64,000 nucleotides of DNA from assembly GCA_014529385.2 (NCBI GenBank), contig CM043942.1, forward strand, positions 7,007,001 to 7,071,000, written 5' to 3'. Within the stretch, counting starts at the first letter, position 1. Every line of letters begins with the position of its first letter. Position numbers and translations under genes: made by a program. Positions 49,389-63,300 of the stretch are shown here, piece by piece. The DNA is from Adiantum capillus-veneris (taxonomy: Eukaryota; Streptophyta; Polypodiopsida; Polypodiales; Pteridaceae). The notes below the pieces were generated by a model, which saw only the letters and a list, made by a program, of their open reading frames with translations, was not told the DNA's origin and searched no databases.

Positions 49389-49453
49389 AATTCTTCTTGG
49401 CAAATTCAAGGAAAGGAATTCTGTATGTTTGGAAAAATTCAAAGGAATTTTGC

Positions 49454-49524
<71 letters not shown>

Positions 49525-49925
49525 CGTCAAAGCGCTGGCCTGAGTCCTGACTATCACGATTCTCTTGATTCTCTCTCTCTCTCTCATACGCACACAGATG
49601 ACACTGGTCTTAGCACCTCTCTCTCACACACACAAATGTTGTGGCAATTGCCTTAATTTCCAATAGCCTCTCTCTCGATGATCTCTCTCAAGCTATGATC
49701 TCTCTCTAGCCTAGCTTATTGAGGATACCGTTTCAGCTTCTCCCCAGCTATTCAACTCTCATAGAGTGGCCTTCTGATCACCACTTTCCATGAAGTCTCC
49801 TATGTCTGGCTCGCCTCATTTTGGGAATTTTGAAGATAGTGAAGGGCATTTTGGGATTTTTTGGTCAAATATGAGGAGTAAATTGGGAATTTTTGAAATT
49901 TGAGGGGTATTTTGGGAATTTCGAA

Positions 49926-50650
49926 AAATGAACGATGTGGAAAGCGCCAACAGCCTGCAATAGGGCTATAAAAATACATTTTCTCTAACCAGTAAAAATA
50001 AGGGCAAACTTGAAATTCTCCCAATTTTTAGGTCAAGATTTGAAGCTTTCGTAGGTAATTACACTAAAATTTGTGTAAATTTTCCGATTTTCTTAAAGGC
50101 AAGCTCGAAATCTAACAGGGATTACATAATTTCAATCGGTTAAAATATACTGGACCCTAATTTTTTTTAAGGGAAAATTACTAAAATACCCCACTAATTT
50201 GTGGAAATTCCCAAATTACCCTTCAAATTTTAAAAATTCCCAAAATACTCTTGTATTTTGGGAATTTTTGGGAATACCCTTCCAATCACCAATTTTTGTG
50301 GCGTCTCCTATCCTTGGCTTGGCTCATTTCTTGAATTTTGAAGATAGTGAAGGGAATTTTGGGAATTTTTTTGTCAAATATGAGGAGTAAATTGGGAATT
50401 TTTGAAATTTGAGGGATATTTTGGGAATTTCCACAAACTGTAGAGGTACTTTGGAATTTTTCCTGAAATAAAATATAGGAAGAGCTTGATGGCTTGCCAT
50501 CTAACATGGGAAGAGAACAATAAATGAACGATGTGGGAAGCGACAACAGCCTGCAACATGGCTAGAAAAATACATTTTCCCTAACCGGTAAAATAAGGGC
50601 AAACTTGAAATTCTTCCATTTTGAAGGTCAAAATTTGAAGCTTTCGTCAG

Positions 50651-50652
<2 letters not shown>
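49926..50652 (+). repeat. Direct repeat pair of about 133 bp
   Basis: ATGAACGATGTGG(A/G)AAGCG begins at about 49927 and again at about 50522. Both copies continue through AGGGCAAACTTGAAATTCT to TTTGAAGCTTTCGT at about 95% identity by eye. The second copy runs into a (CT)n tract. Confidence 0.75.
50171..50462. repeat. Foldback element 2
   Basis: The arm at 50171-50245 (ACCCCACTAATTTGTGGAAA) is complementary, with mismatches, to 50390-50462. The loop of about 145 bp contains the GGCGTCTCCTAT unit. It is related to foldback 1 but shorter and more diverged. Confidence 0.6.
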
Positions 50653-50653
<1 letters not shown>

Positions 50654-50739
<86 letters not shown>

Positions 50740-50742
50740 CGC
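50654..50742. repeat. (CT)n(TG)n(CG)n compound microsatellite
   Basis: CT to about 50706, TG to 50730, then a CG run ending GCGCGCG. Confidence 0.95.
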
Positions 50743-50974
50743 GTTGTGTGTGCAGGGCAACACCACACCATGCCGGCAATGGTGCTTTGGCTCTTGAGAA
50801 TGGTTGTAGGGGGGTGGGGTGACCAATTAAGCGGCAATGTTGGCTCATTATTGGAAGGAAGGAAGACAGCAATATGGACAAAGCCTTGAGGTTTGGAATA
50901 CAGCCAGGCAATAGGGTAGCTCTTCTCTCTCTCTCTCTCTCTCTCTCTAATGTTGCCGCAATTGCCTTAATTTC

Positions 50975-51420
50975 CAATAGCCTCTCTCTTGATGATCTCT
51001 CTCAACCTGTGATCTCTCTCTAGCCTCGCTTATTCGAGACGCCACTTTAGCTTCCCCCCAGCTACTCAACTCCCGTAGAGAGGTCTCCTGATCACCAATT
51101 TCTATGGCATCTCCTATCTCTAGCTCGACTCATTTTGGAAAGTTTGAAGATAGTGAAGGGCATTTTGGGGATTTCTGGTCAAATATGAGGAGTAAATTGG
51201 GATTTTTTGAAATTTGAGGGGTAGCCTCGCTTATTCAGGACGCCACTTCAGCTTCCCCCCAGCTGCTCAACTTCCACAGAGCGGTCTTTTGATCACCAAT
51301 TTCTATGGCGTCTCCTATCTCTAGCTTGCCTCATTTTGGAAAGTTTGAAGATAGTGAACGGCATTTTGGGGATTTCTGGTCAAGTATGAGGAGTAAATCG
51401 GGATTTTTTGGGCTCATTGT
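50975..51420 (+). repeat. Tandem copies of the GATCACC/GGCGTCTCCTAT repeat
   Basis: The AGCCTCGCTTATTC start recurs at about 51032 and 51224, each followed by CCACTT(T/C)AGCTTCCCCCCAGC, GATCACCAATTTCTATGGC and GAAGATAGTGAA. The period is about 192 bp. A third, less complete copy is at 49710-49930. Confidence 0.7.
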
Positions 51421-51524
51421 GCCCTTTTGTGTGCGCATTCACAAATCGTTTTCAGGAGTTGCGCCTTGTGGCAATGAAGCCTTGCAAGAAATCCATCTTC
51501 GATTCACTCTGTTTCACAACAAAC

Positions 51525-51526
<2 letters not shown>

Positions 51527-51591
<65 letters not shown>
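51527..51591. repeat. (GA)n microsatellite
   Basis: About 65 nt of uninterrupted GA with no identified element end on either side. Confidence 0.95.
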
Positions 51592-51593
<2 letters not shown>

Positions 51594-51708
51594 GAAATAG
51601 CAATGAAAAGGGCTGGAGAGAAGGGCTTGCTTGCCGGCATGTTGTTGCACGACAGAGGATTCGATGAAGGTCGCAATAGTTCTAAACCAAGCAGGGTTTG
51701 GTCGCCCA

Positions 51709-51753
51709 TGTGTTTGTGTGTGTATGTGTGTGTGTGTGTGTGGGGGGGGGGGG
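51709..51753. repeat. (TG)n followed by a G run
   Basis: TG repeats with minor interruptions, then eleven or more G. A 5'-truncated LINE begins at its right edge. Confidence 0.9.
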
Positions 51754-51805
51754 AATCTTGGAAGGAGAATTAACAGAATCTTGGCCTCTTGGTTGTTCGT
51801 TCAGG

Positions 51806-53620
51806 TAGGGTTGCCCCCTTAGTGCATTGTTGTATGCTATAGCCACTCACCCACTGTTGATTTATCTTGATCACTTGACCTCGGTTGAGCATCTTCATGG
51901 CTTGCAGTTACCTTTGGGTCGTACCTTTCTTGGCCAGGCTTACACAAATGATTCGTTGTTTATACCTCGTAATCAGAAGGCTGATGTCAAAGTGATTATG
52001 GAAGCATTGGAACTTTTTGGCATTGCGGCTGGACTTAAAGTCAACTTTTGTAAATCGAAGCTTCTGTCTCTTCGTTCTTGTGATTGGCACAGTCTATTGT
52101 GGCCAGGTGAGATTATTTCTCCAAACGTGATTACTAGGCATTTGGGTTATCCAATTGGATGGAATGTCACTCATTCTCGGAAAGTGGATTGGGTTATGCA
52201 ACGATTGAAAGTCAAATTGCACTACTGTAAGTTATCCACTTGGCCATTGCATGTTCGTCTGCGAATTGTTCAGAGTATCCTATTGGCTTATGTTCAGTTC
52301 TTTTTGCCACTAATGCATTGGCCTTGCCGTTGCCTTGATTCTCTTATGTCGGACATTATGTCCCATTTGTGGTGGACCCATGCACAGAAAAAAGACCTGC
52401 GCTTGATGTCTACGGGAAAGCTTTGCACTCCTAAATGCATGGGTGGCCTTAACATTTTGGATTTGCGTAGGCATGTTCTTGCTCAGAAAGCTATGTTGTT
52501 GCCTACACTTGCGCGGCAAATTCAGACTTGGACTCTTATGTTTGCACACCTTGGTTAGCATGTTGTTACTTCCTCTTTTGGCCATTGGCAACCATCTATC
52601 TGGGAGGTGGTTTTCGGCAAGATGGAAGGGTGCATTCCTGGATGTCCTCTTGCTTCCACTTTAGTGTGTGCTTGGAAAAAGGTTACGATTCATCTTTCAT
52701 GGAATCCTCGGCAGGAAGGTGATTCAATTCGTTTGGAGAGTCTCCATTGGAGCCGAGCATTTTCTCTTACTTTGGTCGACCGCTCCCCTCGCCAGGCTTA
52801 TTTTCTCTCAGGCCGTGGCATTCGTGTGGTTGAGGATGTCGTCGATGAGGCTGGATATACTTTTGAGTTCCCCTTTGCCGCTCTCTGTTTTGGATTGGGC
52901 ATGCATTACCGTCAGTTTTGGAGAGAATTTCAAAGTATTGCATGACTTTTTGCCAGTTTCACCTTTACGTGTGGTGATCGCATGTTTGATTGGGCTCTTC
53001 GGGATACGCCTTTTCGGGATATTTATGCGGGTCGAATTTATGCTCTTCTGCTACCACTATCTTGGCTTGCTGATCATTGCAATGCCCTTTGGCACATGCA
53101 CAAATCTGATCTTTGGTGGAGGAAGCTTCTCTCTGCCTTGTGGAAAAGTCACTTGCCACTGAAAGGGTGACTCTTTCTTTGGCGTTGTTTTCTTGGAGTG
53201 CTTCCTGTTGGTAGTTTTCTTAGGGCACGTCATATTTGCTTCTCCTCTTGCATTCGTTGCTCCACTGCAGAAGAGGATATTTATCATTTGTTGTGGGATT
53301 GCTGCATTACTAGAGACTTCCTTCGTCGCGTATCGGCCTGTATGCTGCTCTGCTTTCCTGGGGTTGTTTTTCACAAAAGGTTCTGGGTATTTGGTATTTT
53401 CTCACTGATACTACAGTGTTTTGCGGTCTTCTTTATGTGGGTCAGATACTGGGCTTATTGGACCCTGTAGAGTCAGCATAATGCTTACATGTTTCATCAT
53501 GCTCATGTAGACCCGTTTCCACTCTTCAAGCTTTCCCTTAGGCAATCGTTACAATTTGCCTTGGAAGTTAGTGATATCACTGCAGAGATACATCGGCTTT
53601 CCTATGAATGTTTCTAGCTA
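51806..53620 (+). pseudogene. ORF2 fragment of the third LINE family
   Basis: Starts at the conserved QGCPL region (here broken by a frameshift) with YAIATHPLLIYLDHL. The catalytic YADD is degenerate (AYTNDSLF). The frame 51827-52558 continues through LKVNFCKSKLL and HLGYPIGWNV to CTPKCMGGLNILDLRRHVLA. Later frames (52607-53470) carry FDWALRDTPFRDIY, LWRCFLGVLPVGSFL-type sequence and a C-terminal finger CFSSCIRCSTAEEDIYHLLW. The DD to ND change alone would inactivate the polymerase. Confidence 0.75.
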
Positions 53621-53672
53621 CTCTGTACAGCTGAGTAGTTCTATGTTCTTCCCCTTGTATATTACCCTTTTG

Positions 53673-53702
53673 GTGGGTTTTCCTCGCTTTGAGGTTTCCC
53701 AC
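53673..53702 (+). other. Nested 3' hairpin of the third LINE family
   Basis: Outer stem GTGGG (53673-53677) with CCCAC (53698-53702); inner stem CCTC (53682-53685) with GAGG (53691-53694); loop GCTTT. Confidence 0.6.
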
Positions 53703-53733
53703 TGGTAAATTAATCAAATAGATTTACAAAAAA

Positions 53734-53754
53734 GTGTGTGTGTGTGTGTGTGTG
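53734..53754. repeat. (TG)n after the third-family LINE
   Basis: About 21 nt of TG directly after the A-rich 3' end. Confidence 0.9.
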
Positions 53755-54686
53755 TTGTTGTATTAAACCTATACTTATACACAAAAGGACTTAACAGTTC
53801 AAAAGACAACTAGCTTTAGACCAAGAACAGAAATTAGCACAAAAATGACTTAGTCTTAGATTCATTTTTGTGCATCAAAGCAAAATGAAATATCATTCTT
53901 TTGATTTTGTACATGAGATAGTCAAAAAGAACTTTTTGATTTAAAGTACAAGAGACCAAGTTCTTCAATGATGGACAACAACAAAGCCAAAAAGATCCTA
54001 ATTAAAGATAAAATGCTCACTTGCATCCATATAAACAAGACAACATATTTGTTAGCTTTGAATACATATTACAGGTGTCAAAGAACCCTATCAGTTGTCA
54101 TCCATGTCCTATTTTAAAACTTTTTAACTTATACCAAACATTCATAGAGTGTCGAGTATCAATACTCTACAAAAGTGGTTTGAAGCTAGATTTGAGATCT
54201 GAAGGCCATCACCCCTTCAAATCCAAGTGTAAAAAAAAGCTTTTTTGTTCATTTTAATTCCTAAATGAAATATGAAGTACCAAGATGTTTTCCAAAGTTT
54301 ATCCCATATTTTATTTTTTATTTTTTTTAAAGAAATATATGTAAACATTTATATATATAATAGTTTATATTGTGATAAGAAGGCCATCACCCCTTCTGAT
54401 CCAAATGTTTTTCCCATTTTTTTGAAGTGTGAAGTAATCGAAACATGAAGACTCTTGCCACACCATTTCAAGATGTATTTCGAATCAACTTTTAATCCTT
54501 TTGAAGCAGGTGTTTAAAATAAGAAAAAAATAAATCCACCATTTAATACATTCATCCCGAGCTAGTTCAATAGCCAGTCAACCCCTGATTCCATTGGCAG
54601 CTTGTATCAGACTAGTATACAAATTCCAAAATGATCTAAGCATTATGTCATAGTTCAGAAACAATACCCACAATGCCTATTTATAT
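53755..54686. other. No gene recognised
   Basis: AT-rich DNA. The phrase AAGGCCATCACCCCTTC occurs at about 54201 and 54381, suggesting a small local duplication. It forms the left flank of the copia element. Confidence 0.5.
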
Positions 54687-54775
54687 GAGTGTGTTAGGAA
54701 ATAAGACGTAGCTAAATAGATAATTGAGTAGATTACTTAATGGAGAGAGACAGATTTACATACTCGAGATTATAG

Positions 54776-54840
<65 letters not shown>

Positions 54841-57800
54841 CACGATATACGTGGTTCACCCAATGTGGGCTACGTCCACGGGAAAGCAGCCACTCAATGG
54901 CTTTAGTACTTCAAAACAAGAAGTAGTTTACAAAGGGATTATACCCTTAATGGAACTCCCGCCTTGCTTCACTCTCACCACCTCACACTCACCTTGTTGC
55001 ATCAACTTCACACTATGAAATGTGTGTAGAAATGGCCTTCTTTTATAGGCCAAAAGGGCTGCCCTCTCTTATGAGAGGCAGCCATGTGTAGCTGCCCTTG
55101 TGTAGATAAGTCCAAATCGGACCCTCCAATCCGCCCATGTGTGGCCGCCCTTGAGAAGACAAGTCTGCTTTTGAATTGCCACCACCAGCCATTGAATTCG
55201 GCCACCAGCCATTGACTTCCGACCATCGGCCACCGGCCAACCGACGGTTGTTTTTCGACCACTTTTCTGCCGCCGTCCGGCCATAATATTCCGGCGAGGG
55301 GAAAAAAAAGTCTCGAGGGCTTCCACCCCCGAGGCCCCTAAAGTTGCCCCTGATTTTTTGCCGTGAAAATTTTGGTTTTCGGCGAGTGATTTTCCTTCAC
55401 GCACAATGGCTTCTCCTCATAATGGGGGCCTTACAAATGTGCGCTTTTACCATAGAAAATTACAAGGGTAAATCAGGCTCCATACTTAACAATCTCCCAC
55501 TTGGAGACTGATCTCCAAACCAAACATGTGACTGCTTTCCATTCTGGCTTCTTATCCTTGGATGCCAATTGAAGATGAGCAAAAGCTCAACTTCTCCTTG
55601 TTGACCACCTTTGTAAACATGTCTGCAGGATTTTCACTTGTATGCACCTTTCCTAGCTTTAGTTGTCCCTCTTCCAAAAGAGTGCGTATGAAGTGATATC
55701 TCACCTCAATGTGCTTTGTCCTTGAACGAAAGGCTGAGTTCTTCGCAAGATGGATAGCGCTTTGGCTATCACTGTACAAGACACAATTGTCTTGTTTGAA
55801 TCCAAGCTCTTCTAAGAATCTGTGAAGCCATAGAATTTCTTTGCTTGCCTCCGTCATTGCTACATACTCTGCTTCCGTGGTAGAAAGTGAAACCACTTTC
55901 TGCAGCTTTGAAGCCCAGCTTACTGATGTGCCTCCAACCGTGAACACATAGCCAGTAGTGCTCCTTCGAGTATCTTTGTCACCTGCCATATCTGCATCAG
56001 CATACCCTTCTAGAAAAATATCAGTTCCTCCAAAATACAAAGCATTTGTTGTTGTCCCTTTTAGATACCTAAGTATCCACTTCACAGCTTGCCAATGCTC
56101 TTTACCTGGGTTGTCCATGAACCTGCTCACAACTCCAACTGCATGTGCAATGTCTGGCCTTGTCTAGACCATAACATACATTAGAGAACCTACCGCTGCA
56201 GCATATGGAACTTTAGACATATAGGCTATCTCCTCTTGTGTCTTTGGACACATATCCTTCGTTAGTTTAAAATGACCAGCCAAAGGTGTAGAAACTGGTT
56301 TTGCATTTTGCATTGCAAACCTTTCTAGTACCTTCTTGATGTAATCTTCTTGAGATAGCTTTATTGTCTTCTTTATCCTGTCCCTTGATATTTTCATACC
56401 AAGTATCCTCTTTGCAGCACCTAAATCTTTCATTGAAAAAGATTTAGACAGCTCCTCTTTTAGGTCTTTGATGTCCTGCATGTTAGCACTTGCAATCAAC
56501 ATGTCATCAACATATAACATTAGGATGATGAATTTCCCATTTCCCAAATTCTTCGTGTAGACGCAGTGGTCCGAGTTGCATCTTGTGAATCCATGATCCA
56601 ACATCCATCGATCAAACTTCAAGTACCATTGTCTTGATGCTTGCTTAAACCATACAAGCTCTTCTTTAATCTGCAAACCATTTTCTCCTTACCTTTTACT
56701 TCATACCCCTTTGGTTGAAGCATGTAGATTTCCTCCTCTAAGTCACCATGAGGGAATGCCGTATTTACATCCATTTGCTCGAGATTTAGATCATGAGAAG
56801 CCACAAGGCTTAAGACAAGCCTAATTGAGTTCATTTTTACAACAAGAGAAAATATTTCATTGAAGTCAATACCTTTCTTTTGAGAAAAACCTTTTACCAC
56901 AAGCCTAGACTTGTACCTTTTCTTCCCACCTTCTTCTTCCTTCACCTTGTACACCCATTTGTTTTGAAGTGCCCGCTTACCTTTAGGCAACTCAACCAAT
57001 TCCCATGTTTGGTTGCGCTGTAGTGAGTCCATCTCCACTTGCATGCTCTTCGTCCATTCTTCTTTGGATTCATGTTGCATAGCTTCTTCGTATGATTCCG
57101 GCTCTCCATAATCTGAGATCAAGAGATGGTTGAAGGAAGGAACAAACCTTTCTGGAGGTCTACTTGCTCTTGTAGATCTTTGGGGAATAGGTTGAGGCTC
57201 CTCATTTGGTTGACGTTGTTGCACATTGTCACCGTTTGCAGTCCTTGAGTCTTCACCGTCCTCAAGCTCCATGTACTCATCACCTGTTTCTTTTGTTTGA
57301 TTTCTTTCCAAGTAATCTTTGTACATATTTTGTTCGTTAAAAATTACATCCCTACTCCTTAAGATTTTACCATCTTCAGGATTCCATAGGCGATACCCAA
57401 AGTCACATTCTCCATAGCCAATGAAGAAACACTTTTTAGACTTTGCATCTAGCTTTGATCTTAGGCTTCTATCTATGTGCATAAAAGCCTCACACCCAAA
57501 CACTTTGAGAAATGCATAATTCACCGGTTTACCTGTCCATGCCTCTTCTGGAACTCCCCTATCCAATGCCGTTGAGGGTGACCGATTGATTAAGTACACA
57601 GACGTACTTACAGCTTCCGCCCAAAGCTCAAGCGGTAGGCCTGCATGTAGCCGCATGCTTCGTGTTCGCTCCATGGTTGTCCTGTTCATCCTTTCCGAAA
57701 TACCATTTTGTTGAGGTGTCCTTGGGGTTGTCCTTTGCCTCCGAATGCCATTGCTAGAACAAAAGCTTTCAAAAGCTTGGCTGCAATATTCACCTCCATT

Positions 57801-59589
57801 GTCGGATCTGAGGCATTTAATCTTGGTACCTGTTTCATTCTCCACAAAGGCTTTCTGCCTTTGAAATATGGAAAATACATCGGATTTATTCTTCATGACA
57901 TAAACCCATGTTTTTCTAGTCACATCGTCTATGAATGTTACATAGTACAATGAGCCACCAAGTGATGGTGTACTTGCAGGACCCCAAACATCAAAATGAA
58001 CCAACTCAAGTTTTTTATTTTTCCTTTCATTTCTTGATTTTTGAAATTTTACCCTCTTTTGTTTACCATAAACACAATCTTCACAGAACTCTAAGTCCAC
58101 TTCTTTCAAACCTGGTAGAAGCTTCTTTGTTTGAAGGATTTGCATTCCTTTGGCACTCATATGCCCAAGTCGGTAGTGCCACACCCCACTGTCAACTTCT
58201 GTAGTTGCTGCACAAGCTGAAGGTTGCGTGCTAACAGTACACAAGTAAAGTGTACCGACTTTTTCTCCCTTGGCAACCACCAAAGATCCCTTTGAGATCT
58301 TCCACCGTTTGTTTCCGAATGCAATGTTGTGACCTTCATCGTCCAATTGTCCTGTAGAGATCAAATTTTTGCGAAGAGAAGGAACATGCCTAACATCTTT
58401 AAGCTTCCATTCATTTCCGTTAGTAGTTTTGATAGAAACTGTACCTTTGCCGACAATCTCACAAGCTTCATCATCTCCCAAGTATACATACCCAAAATTA
58501 CCTTTGGTGTAGTCTTGGAAATGTTGCTTGTGTGGTGTCGCATGGAATGAAGCCACGGAATCTACTATCCAGGAATTAGACACATTGTCTAATGAGAGAA
58601 TTAGAGCATCTTGCTCTACTTTACCTGCCACATTGGCCTCCGATTTTGGCTTGTTGTCTTGAGACTCTGTCTCCTTCTTCTTCTTGGACCAGCAATCCTT
58701 CTTGATGTGGCCCTTCTTGCCGCAGTTCCAACATTCAAGAACTGACTTTGTGCGTGACTTTCTCCGCCTTGAGCGATCATGACCCATTTGGTTTTTGAAC
58801 CTCTCCTTAGGCCTTCCTCTTGTTTCCACTGACAGTGCAGCACTTGATGATTCTCCTGTGCTTCTCCTTCATATTTCCTCGCTTAGGAGAACACCCACAA
58901 CATCATCAAACTTAAGAGTATTTGTGCCAGAAATAGAATTACTTACAGCCATCACAAGGCTGTCCCAACTATCCGGTAGAGATGATAGTATAAGGAGAGC
59001 TCGCACTTCATCATCGAAATTGATTTTCACCGATCAAAGTTGACTTATGTTTGTGTTAAAGTCATTTAGGTGTTCTGCAACTGAACCATTCTCTGCCATC
59101 TTTAGATTGAACAAGCGCTTCATAAGAAATACCTTATAGGATGTCGATGGTTTCTCGTAGAAGTCATCAAGTGACTTCATCAAGTCCTCCGTGGTCTTCA
59201 TCTCTGAAACGTTGAAGGCCACCGTTGACGCCAAGCTTAACCGGATTGTTCCCAGTGCCTTTAGATCAAGGACAATCCATGCTTCATATGCCATTGTTGC
59301 GGGCTTCTTCGCAAGACCGCCTAGTGGAAAATAGAGGTCCTTCTGGTAGAGATAGTCTTCAATTTGCATCTTCCAATGTTGGTAGTTTTTGCCGTTGAAC
59401 TTCTTAATCTTGAGCTTCCCTTCCTCCGCCATAACTCCCACTCAATTCAAGGAATCCTTTCCTTGAGATAATTTAGGTACGAGCAAACCTTGCTCTAATA
59501 CCAGTTGTTAGGAAATAAGACGTAGCTAAATAGATAATTGAATAGATTACTTAATGGACAGAGACAGATTTACATACACGAGATTATAG

Positions 59590-59670
<81 letters not shown>

Positions 59671-60312
59671 CACGATATACGTGGTTCCCAATGTGGGCTA
59701 CGTCCACGGGAAAGCAGCCACTCAATGGATTTAGTACTTCAAAACAAGAAGTAGTTTACAAAGGGATTATACCCTTAATGGAACTCCCGCCTTGCTTCAC
59801 TCTCACCACCTCACACTCACCTTCTTGCATCAACTTCACACTATGAAATGTGTGTAGAAATGGCCTTCTTTTATAGGCCAAAAGGGTTGTCCTCTCTTAT
59901 GAGAGGCAGCCATGTGTAGCCGCCCTTGTGTAGATAAGTCCAAATCAGACCCTCCAATCCGCCCATGTGTGGCCGCCCTTGAGAAGACAAGTCTGCTTTT
60001 GAATTCGGCCACCGGCCACCACCGGCCATTGACTTCCGACCACCGGCCACCGGCCACCGGCCAACTGACGGTTGTTTTTCGACCACTTTCCGACCGCCGT
60101 CCGGCCATAATATTCTGGCGAAAAGGAATATTCCGGCAAGGGGAAAAAAAGACCTAAAGTTGCCCCTGATTTTTGGCCGTGAAAATTTTGGTTTCCGGCG
60201 AGTGATTTTCCTTCACGCACGATGGCTTCTCCTCATAATGGGGGCCTTACAAATGTGCGCTTTTACCACAGAAAATTACAAGGGTAAATCAGGCTCCATA
60301 CTTAACAGAGTG
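54687..60312 (-). mobile_element. Tnt1-like Ty1/copia element, nearly intact
   Basis: 5,616 bp (54692-60307) between exact GAGTG duplications (54687-54691 and 60308-60312). LTRs of 800 and 802 bp are closely similar. Primer site, gag-pol in one frame, and polypurine tract are all in place on the minus strand. Only three stops and one frameshift interrupt the polyprotein. It is the best preserved autonomous-type element here and probably a recent insertion. Confidence 0.95.
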
Positions 60313-63300
60313 ATCAGTACAAGCCAAAAGTCCTAACTCTAAGTGACCGTTTCAGCTAATTCCCATTATAGCCATATTGAATTCCATTAGTATCTACCAT
60401 ACTTGTAGACAACATATTTTACAATTGTGAGAGTTCTCAAGCTTGAAATATAGTTAGTACAAAAACTCCTAGTAGCCAACAAAATTTCCTTGATATCTCG
60501 AGAAACCAGTATAAAAACACCCAGTAGTAGTACAAAAGCTCTCAATAAAATAGTACAAAAACTCCCATATGCCAGTAGTAATAGAAACGTGTACTATTTC
60601 CCCATTTTAGATCATATTCAACACAGATGTGATCTACTTTATACATGCAATCCATAGATTGAATTGGGTAGTTAGAAACTGTATCAACACTATACCATAA
60701 TGTTTTACACTAAATGCCAATTGTAAGTGCTATTGTACTCTATATATGCCCAAGTCAGGATTCTAATATATGCCAGGCTCCTCATGCAACACCAGGGTAT
60801 TCTAATAGTAGTAGAAAAATCTCAGTAATTTCTTTTCTACATGAGTAAAAGACATCTACCACCCGATTTTCAAGTTATATAGGTTATGACCTAACCACAT
60901 ACGAAACAACAACTATTAAGTAAAATTCCAACAAGAGTTAAAGCTAGTACAACCTTTCAACAATCAGAAAAAGTAAGGCAACGTCATAGTAAATATAGAG
61001 TTCATTTATAACCAAAAAGATGATATCCCTATATTTGGTCAAATCTACTTCATTGAGCATAAATAACCAGCCAGAAATGAGTTCATTTACCAATGAGTGA
61101 AGACCACAACCTACATACAATCATAGCTTTGATCATTATAGTGAAAGGGCACAAGAGAAAGAGCCAATAGCTCAATCAATTTCTCGGTGTCCAAGATTAC
61201 ATATCAAGCTGCATTACGTATAGCAACAGAAACACACAAAAGCGAAGTGAATTGGCGGACAGCCTTATGCTAGGCTCATCATGCTATATTCCCTTGGTTT
61301 AAAAAATAATTGACTTTTCCCATGCGACTCAAATCTTTTAGAGTATTCTTATCACATCAGGTAATCAAGAATTTGCCAAAGATTGTTGCAATAAAACAAT
61401 CATAATTATAACACCAGACGCTCCATTAAAGAATAACAGGTTAAGTCAATTAAAAAATTATTTACATGCGATATGTGCACTGGTTTACAACAAAAAAAAT
61501 CAACAGTTTGGTATCAGCCTATGTGGCTAATTTCCACCATCAGATGTTAGGCCATTGAGGGAAACAACTCTGATTAGCCGTTAAATAACCAAAATTTTGC
61601 CAAATAAAAAATAGTCACAGCTTTTGTTTAAAAAATCAATAGTACGGTCTATTTTCGGCACCAGCCTCTGAATCTTCATCCTTCTCTATGATTTCCATGT
61701 TGTAGACAGTAAGCCAATAAGCAAACCACGACACAAAAAATGAAAGAGAAAACAAGATTCAAGACTAAGTGAGGGGAAATCAACCCTCACCTTGTTTAAA
61801 TAGAAGCAGGTAGCACCCATCACCATCCACCACCTATAAAGCATTCAGCCAAGAATCCAAAGGAGATATGAGGTTTCAAGAGCTAGAGAGTGTAGAGCTA
61901 CAGTCTATCCCAGTTGATGCTACAAGGGAGCAGCAGAGAGAGATGTCGAGTAAGCAAAGCCTATGCGAAGTCTAGGGGAAGAGAGGGTGTAAGAAACTAG
62001 GCAACTAGGCTCTACTGGATCCTCCTCCCAACCTCCCTTTATAGGTGGGCTCCTAGCCCCTTGCCCTAGACGGATCCCCTGTCCACACTGCCTAGCCCGG
62101 CCCTTGGCCGTAGTCCTTGCCTAGCCTAGTTCTTAGGGTACAGGACCCGTGTCCTGACATTACTCCCCCCTTGAAGAAGAGTTTTTGTCCTCGAAAACAA
62201 AAGTGGAAAACTTCTTCTTAAGAACACTAATGTTTTCCCAAGTGGCACCTTCTTCAGGTCGGTCTTTCCACTTGATTAAGGCTTGTTTTCGTACATGATG
62301 GTGTGTATGTAACTCATGATAATCCATAACACGTTCAGGTTCATACGGTAACGTAGGAGGTTCAATGTAGTCGACCAAAACTTGTTGATCGATGACGTTG
62401 TCGTCCCCATGTAATCGCTTGCGTATACGGCTTACATGAAACACCGGATGAATGCGAGAGTGTGATGGTAGTAGTAGTTTGTAGGCACGATCACCAACTT
62501 GCTTGAGTATTTTGAAAGGCCCACAATATCGGGGAGATAATTTAGGTGTCAGTCCAGTTTTCAGACTTTCTGAATTTTCTGGCACACGTTAAAATACTTC
62601 CTCCCCTTCTTCGAAGGTAACTTGCCAACGTTTCTCATCAGCGTATTTCTTATACCGATCCTATGCTTGTTGGACATTCTGACGAGCAAGTTTCAGCATA
62701 TCCATGTGGTCTTGGAGGAAATCCTTAACCTGTTGGAGTTTTTCGGTTGCCAACCCCACCGTAACTGGTGACCTAGGTTGAAACCCGTACATGAGCATGA
62801 AAGGACTAAAGCCTGTTGTGACATGCTTAGAACTGTTGTAGGCAAACTCGAGAATAGGTAAGTATTCTTCCCAGTCTGTCTGTTTTTTGCTGACGTATGC
62901 TCTTAGCATATCCTCTAGCACCTGGTTAACCCGTTCTGTTTCACCATCTGTTTCTGGATGGTCAGCTGTACTGAGGTTGAGTTGTGTACCCAAGCGTTTA
63001 AATACAGCTCTCCAGAAGTGGCTGTTAAACTTTGGGTCACGGTCACTAACAATATTACTTGGCAACCCATACAATTTGTATAGATTGTCCACAAATAATT
63101 TTGCTAGTTCTGGTGTCTTAATCGTTGATTTGGTTGGAATAAACTTACATAGTTTAGTCAACCTATCTACGACCACCCATACTGAGTCATGACCTCGTAT
63201 AGTGGTTGGTAAATCTACTATGAAATCCATGGAGATACTTTCCCATTTTCCATTGGGAATTTCCAAGGGATGTAAGAGTCCTGCTTTCAGGCGCTCTGCT

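Larger units (their letters stand above)
47489..51526. other. AT-rich repeat block without genes
   Basis: No coding family is seen. The block is built of related short repeats: a TAGAGAGAAATAGTGTAAAACC unit near 47530, 48460 and 48855; a GTGTCTCAACTTAATATCGTG unit near 48375 and 48775; GGGGTATTTTGGGAATTT words in both orientations; and a GATCACC...GGCGTCTCCTAT unit (49770, 50285, 51090, 51290). (CT)n tracts lie at 47679-47752, 48604-48662, 49455-49522, 50654-50706 and 50924-50948. None of these tracts has a recognisable LINE end beside it. Confidence 0.6.
51754..53733 (+). mobile_element. 5'-truncated LINE of a third family
   Basis: Begins in the reverse transcriptase and runs to a structured 3' end (hairpin 53673-53702), an A-rich ATTTACAAAAAA and a (TG)n tract. 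It is distinct from the two other LINE families in protein and 3' sequence. Both ends abut TG microsatellites. Confidence 0.75.
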